A DNA stretch of 64,000 nt from Marinobacterium stanieri. GTDB lineage: Bacteria; Pseudomonadota; Gammaproteobacteria; Pseudomonadales; Balneatricaceae. The stretch lies in assembly GCF_900155945.1 (NCBI RefSeq), contig NZ_FTMN01000001.1:635682-699681 (forward strand). Reading direction: 5' to 3'. Position numbers and translations under genes: made by a program. A model generated the notes under the pieces. It saw only the letters and a program-made list of their open reading frames with translations. It made no database searches and had not been told where the DNA came from. Below, piece after piece: positions 61,662-64,000 of the stretch; position 1 is the stretch's first letter, and each line of letters begins with the position of its first letter.

Positions 61662-62618
61662 ATGGAAAAGATGTCAGCGTCCAATGTTATTCGTCGATTT
61701 TTGACAATTTTCACCCTTGGTACTGCACTGCTTTCACAAATTGCCAATGCTGCAGGGCCTTCAGTGGATACCAAATATGGAACGGTCGAACTGGAGCAGA
61801 CACCACAACGGGTGATCACCCTCTATGAAGGCGCTTTGGATGCAGCCGTGGCCGTGGGAGTTGAACCTTTGGGCGCGGTGGTTACTCGCGGCGGCCAGGG
61901 TGTTGCGCCCTACATTCAAGATTCGGTCCCCGATATCAACATTGTTGGCACCTCGCGTGAAACCAACCTGGAAGCCGTTATTGCGCTGCAGCCGGATCTG
62001 ATTCTGGCCGCACCGACCCTCAACCAGGAGCAATATCAGTTGCTGTCATCGGTGGCCCCCACCATCGTGCCGGACATCGAACGTTACCAGAGTGACAGCT
62101 GGAAAAATGAAAGCCTGGTATACGCACGCGCCATGGACAAACAGGCAGAAATGAACCGGGTGCTGGGGGATATAGCTCAGGAAACCGCGGCACTTAAAAA
62201 ACGTCTTGCACAGGTGCAAAGTGACACCGGCAACAAAGCCGTATTGATGCGCTGGATGCCTCAGGGCGCCATGCTGATGGCACCGGGTATTTTCGCCTCA
62301 ACTCTGCTGGAATCAGCCGGTTTCGAACTGGAAGACAGTGGCCTCATCAAGCCCGGACGTCCTCACAGCTCACCCTTGAGTCAGGAGAAACTGAACGTGA
62401 TCGATCAGGACTGGCTGTTCATGGCCACCCTGAATGATGACGGCCAGAAAGCGATGGACGCCGCCAAAACCTCGCCTGCGTTTTCTCGCCTGGAGGTGGT
62501 CAAACAAGAACGTGCATTCCCGGTCGATGGCACACTCTGGACCAGCGCCAGCGGCCCTCTGGCAGCACGTGAAGTGTTGCGACAGCTGGATACCCTGGTA
62601 CAGGGCCAGGCTGAATGA
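61662..62618 (+). CDS. Iron-siderophore/heme-type ABC transporter binding protein (FecB/FhuD-like)
   Basis: 318 residues from the ATG at 61662 (an in-frame ATG at 61671 is possible). The signal peptide ends near QIANAAG. The TroA-like/FecB fold is plain: RVITLYEGALDAAVAVGVEP, NLEAVIALQPDLILAAPTLN, then a long backbone helix and AAREVLRQLDTL at the end. It captures a ferric siderophore or similar chelate in the periplasm. It overlaps the permease gene by four bases. Confidence 0.9.
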   Translation: MEKMSASNVIRRFLTIFTLGTALLSQIANAAGPSVDTKYGTVELEQTPQRVITLYEGALDAAVAVGVEPLGAVVTRGGQGVAPYIQDSVPDINIVGTSRETNLEAVIALQPDLILAAPTLNQEQYQLLSSVAPTIVPDIERYQSDSWKNESLVYARAMDKQAEMNRVLGDIAQETAALKKRLAQVQSDTGNKAVLMRWMPQGAMLMAPGIFASTLLESAGFELEDSGLIKPGRPHSSPLSQEKLNVIDQDWLFMATLNDDGQKAMDAAKTSPAFSRLEVVKQERAFPVDGTLWTSASGPLAAREVLRQLDTLVQGQAE

Positions 62619-63631
62619 CATCAGGGCAAGCGCCTCGCCACCACTGGCCTTTGCGTCAGGTATTCCCGGCAACCGCTCTGGTGCTGTTGCTGGTCTGTCT
62701 GGCCAGTCTGATGCTGGGCGCGGGTGATCTGTCGCCGCAGGCAGCCTTGCAGGCCCTGTTTGGGCAAAGCAGCGATGAAGCCAACTTCATCGTCAGGGAG
62801 CTGCGCCTGCCACGCACCCTGATCGGCTTTTTAGTCGGTGCCATGCTGGGCTGCGCCGGTGCCCTGATGCAGACATTGGCCCGCAACCCTCTGGCAGAGC
62901 CCGGCCTGCTCGGTGTCAGCGCCGGCAGCAGCTTTGCCGTCACGCTGGCCCTGATGCTGGGCGCCAGCGCGGCAACACTGACCGTACACGTTGCCCAGCT
63001 CGGCGCCCTCGCCGGCTGTCTGCTGGTCTTGTCGGCGGCGCGTATCCAGGGGGTCGGCAATGATCCTGTTCGACTGGTGCTGGCTGGTGCGACCCTGACC
63101 GGGCTGCTGCTGTCACTGATTTGGTTGTTGTTGATGTTTGACCAGCGCTCGGCTGATGAGATCCGCTTCTGGATTACCGGCAGCGTTGCCGGGCGCAGCC
63201 TGGATATGGCACTGCAGTTAATGCCCTCTCTGGGACTGGCTTTCATCCTGACACTGATCATCATCCGCCCGCTGGCCAGTCTGGCATTGGGTGAGCGTGC
63301 TGCCCAGGGACTGGGGCACCACCCCGGCCGTATCCGATTCATCGCCGTTGTCATCGTCGCACTTCTGGTGGGCTCGGCTACAGCAGTCGCCGGCCCCATC
63401 ATTTTTGTCGGGCTGGTAGTGCCCTTTATCGCCCGTGCATTGGCAGGACCTGATATCCGCCGCACCCTCTGGCTATGCCTGACACTGGGGCCGATTATCG
63501 TGATCAGCGCCGATACCCTGTCACGCCTGCTGGTTGCACCGGCCGAGCTGCCATTGGGCGTACTAACGGCATTGATCGGCGCCCCCGTCCTGTTGATGGT
63601 TGTCCGCAGCCGCCGACTGCCCACGCTTTAA
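62615..63631 (+). CDS. Iron-siderophore ABC transporter permease (FecCD family)
   Basis: 338 residues with about ten helices. The BtuC/FecCD pattern includes RLPRTLIGFLVGAMLGCAGA, LMQTLARNPLAEPGLLGVSA, and VAGPIIFVGLVVPFIAR near the C-terminus, followed by LLVAPAELPLGVLTALIGAP. It forms half of the membrane channel; the second permease starts 11 bases later. A 322-residue antisense frame in the same interval is a shadow. Confidence 0.94.
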   Translation: MTSGQAPRHHWPLRQVFPATALVLLLVCLASLMLGAGDLSPQAALQALFGQSSDEANFIVRELRLPRTLIGFLVGAMLGCAGALMQTLARNPLAEPGLLGVSAGSSFAVTLALMLGASAATLTVHVAQLGALAGCLLVLSAARIQGVGNDPVRLVLAGATLTGLLLSLIWLLLMFDQRSADEIRFWITGSVAGRSLDMALQLMPSLGLAFILTLIIIRPLASLALGERAAQGLGHHPGRIRFIAVVIVALLVGSATAVAGPIIFVGLVVPFIARALAGPDIRRTLWLCLTLGPIIVISADTLSRLLVAPAELPLGVLTALIGAPVLLMVVRSRRLPTL

Positions 63632-63642
63632 CGAGACGCCTT

Positions 63643-64000
63643 ATGGATGCTGCACGCCCTCTTGATCAGTCACAACCGCTCCACCGGCCACCTGCCGGTT
63701 TCTGGTTGTGGCGCTCCAGTGGTACTTCTAATGGTACTTCTGATGGCACTCGCCCAGGCTATAGCCTGCTGATTCCCAAACGTGCCGTCATTATCAACAG
63801 CCTGCTGATCTTGCTGCTATTGATAGTTGTCACCCTCTCGCTGGGTTCCGGCAGTGTCAGCCTGTCTCCGGCAGAAGTCTGGCAGGCGTTGTGGCATCAA
63901 GGCCCGGCCATCAACCAGCTGGTGGTGAATGAGCTGCGTTTACAGCGCGTACTCGCAGGGCTGACAACGGGTGCCGCCTTTGCCCTCTCGGGCTGCCTGA
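63643..64000 (+). CDS. Second FecCD family permease (cut by window edge)
   Basis: The first 119 codons are present and open to the right edge. After a hydrophilic N-terminal extension containing a short Gly-Thr-Ser repeat (GTSNGTSDGT), a hydrophobic helix and the FecCD opening follow: LGSGSVSLSPAEVWQALW, then NELRLQRVLAGLTTGAAFAL. This is the second half of the siderophore permease, as in FecC plus FecD or fused FhuB. A matching ATPase gene is expected beyond the edge. The N-terminal extension of about 50 residues is longer than usual. Confidence 0.88.
   Translation, partial: MDAARPLDQSQPLHRPPAGFWLWRSSGTSNGTSDGTRPGYSLLIPKRAVIINSLLILLLLIVVTLSLGSGSVSLSPAEVWQALWHQGPAINQLVVNELRLQRVLAGLTTGAAFALSGCL

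Noticed and set aside
62656-63624. 322-residue open frame antisense to the FecCD permease
   Set aside because: Shadow of a strongly supported gene; the translation is rich in Arg, Ser and Pro and has no motif.
1-64000. CRISPR arrays, tRNA or rRNA genes, and complete insertion sequences
   Set aside because: No regularly spaced repeats, no tRNA-like cloverleaf with the GTTCGAAT arm, no rRNA sequence and no transposase were seen on either strand.

Overview
The window looks like the chromosome of a marine gammaproteobacterium, most likely near Oceanospirillales (Marinobacterium or Neptuniibacter-like). This is inferred from protein style, moderately high GC, and the mix of TctCBA, F420 and purine-catabolism genes. 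No rRNA or tRNA was seen to fix the taxonomy. Most of the window is ordinary chromosome with densely packed metabolic operons. One AT-richer accessory island lies at about 4.1-7.0 kb.

Layout. 1-2341 (minus): coenzyme F420 genes cofC (partial), cofD and cofH, behind a promoter flanked by two palindromic operators. 2923-3576: a RutR-like TetR regulator with a similar operator in its own promoter. 4130-6469: a short array of integron gene cassettes whose attC boundaries can be proven by matching core sites, with no integrase in the window (a CALIN). 6485-8658: a small P-loop protein, a hypothetical, and a Fic protein carrying its own antitoxin-like N-terminus. 8687-13571 (minus): an octaheme cytochrome with TPRs, an arylsulfatase and an outer-membrane channel. 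13876-19287: the tripartite tricarboxylate transporter tctCBA, divergent from its two-component regulators tctDE. 19294-33001: esterases, a diguanylate cyclase, a 3-hydroxybenzoate 4-monooxygenase-like flavoprotein, a PqiA-like protein, a Rho-binding antiterminator, a GGDEF/EAL protein, an NhaP-type antiporter and a LysR regulator. 33364-34662: a small secreted Trp-rich repeat protein and a YitT-like membrane protein.

35068-54796 is largely about purines. An NMT1-type ABC importer is followed by a 2OG-Fe(II) oxygenase, a yefM-yoeB toxin-antitoxin module and an 8-oxoguanine deaminase-like amidohydrolase. Then come xdhABC and guaD, a GntR regulator, a LysE exporter, uraH, puuE, uraD, alc, allA, the membrane urate oxidase puuD, and a second RutR-like TetR regulator. 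Together these encode guanine/xanthine to urate, 5-hydroxyisourate, OHCU, allantoin, allantoate, ureidoglycolate and glyoxylate. Two palindromes recur in the control regions: TGACT-n4-AGTCA near xdhA, with weaker matches before puuE and the TetR gene, and TTGTATACAA before gntR and uraH, with a close variant before puuE. They suggest two local regulators acting on the pathway.

54875-60323 (minus): a probable operon with an MFS transporter, an RpiR regulator, a C45-family (acyl-transferase/amidase) enzyme and a polar amino-acid-type ABC transporter. 60581-61480: LysR. 61662-64000: an iron-siderophore/heme-type ABC importer (binding protein, one permease, and a second permease cut by the window edge).
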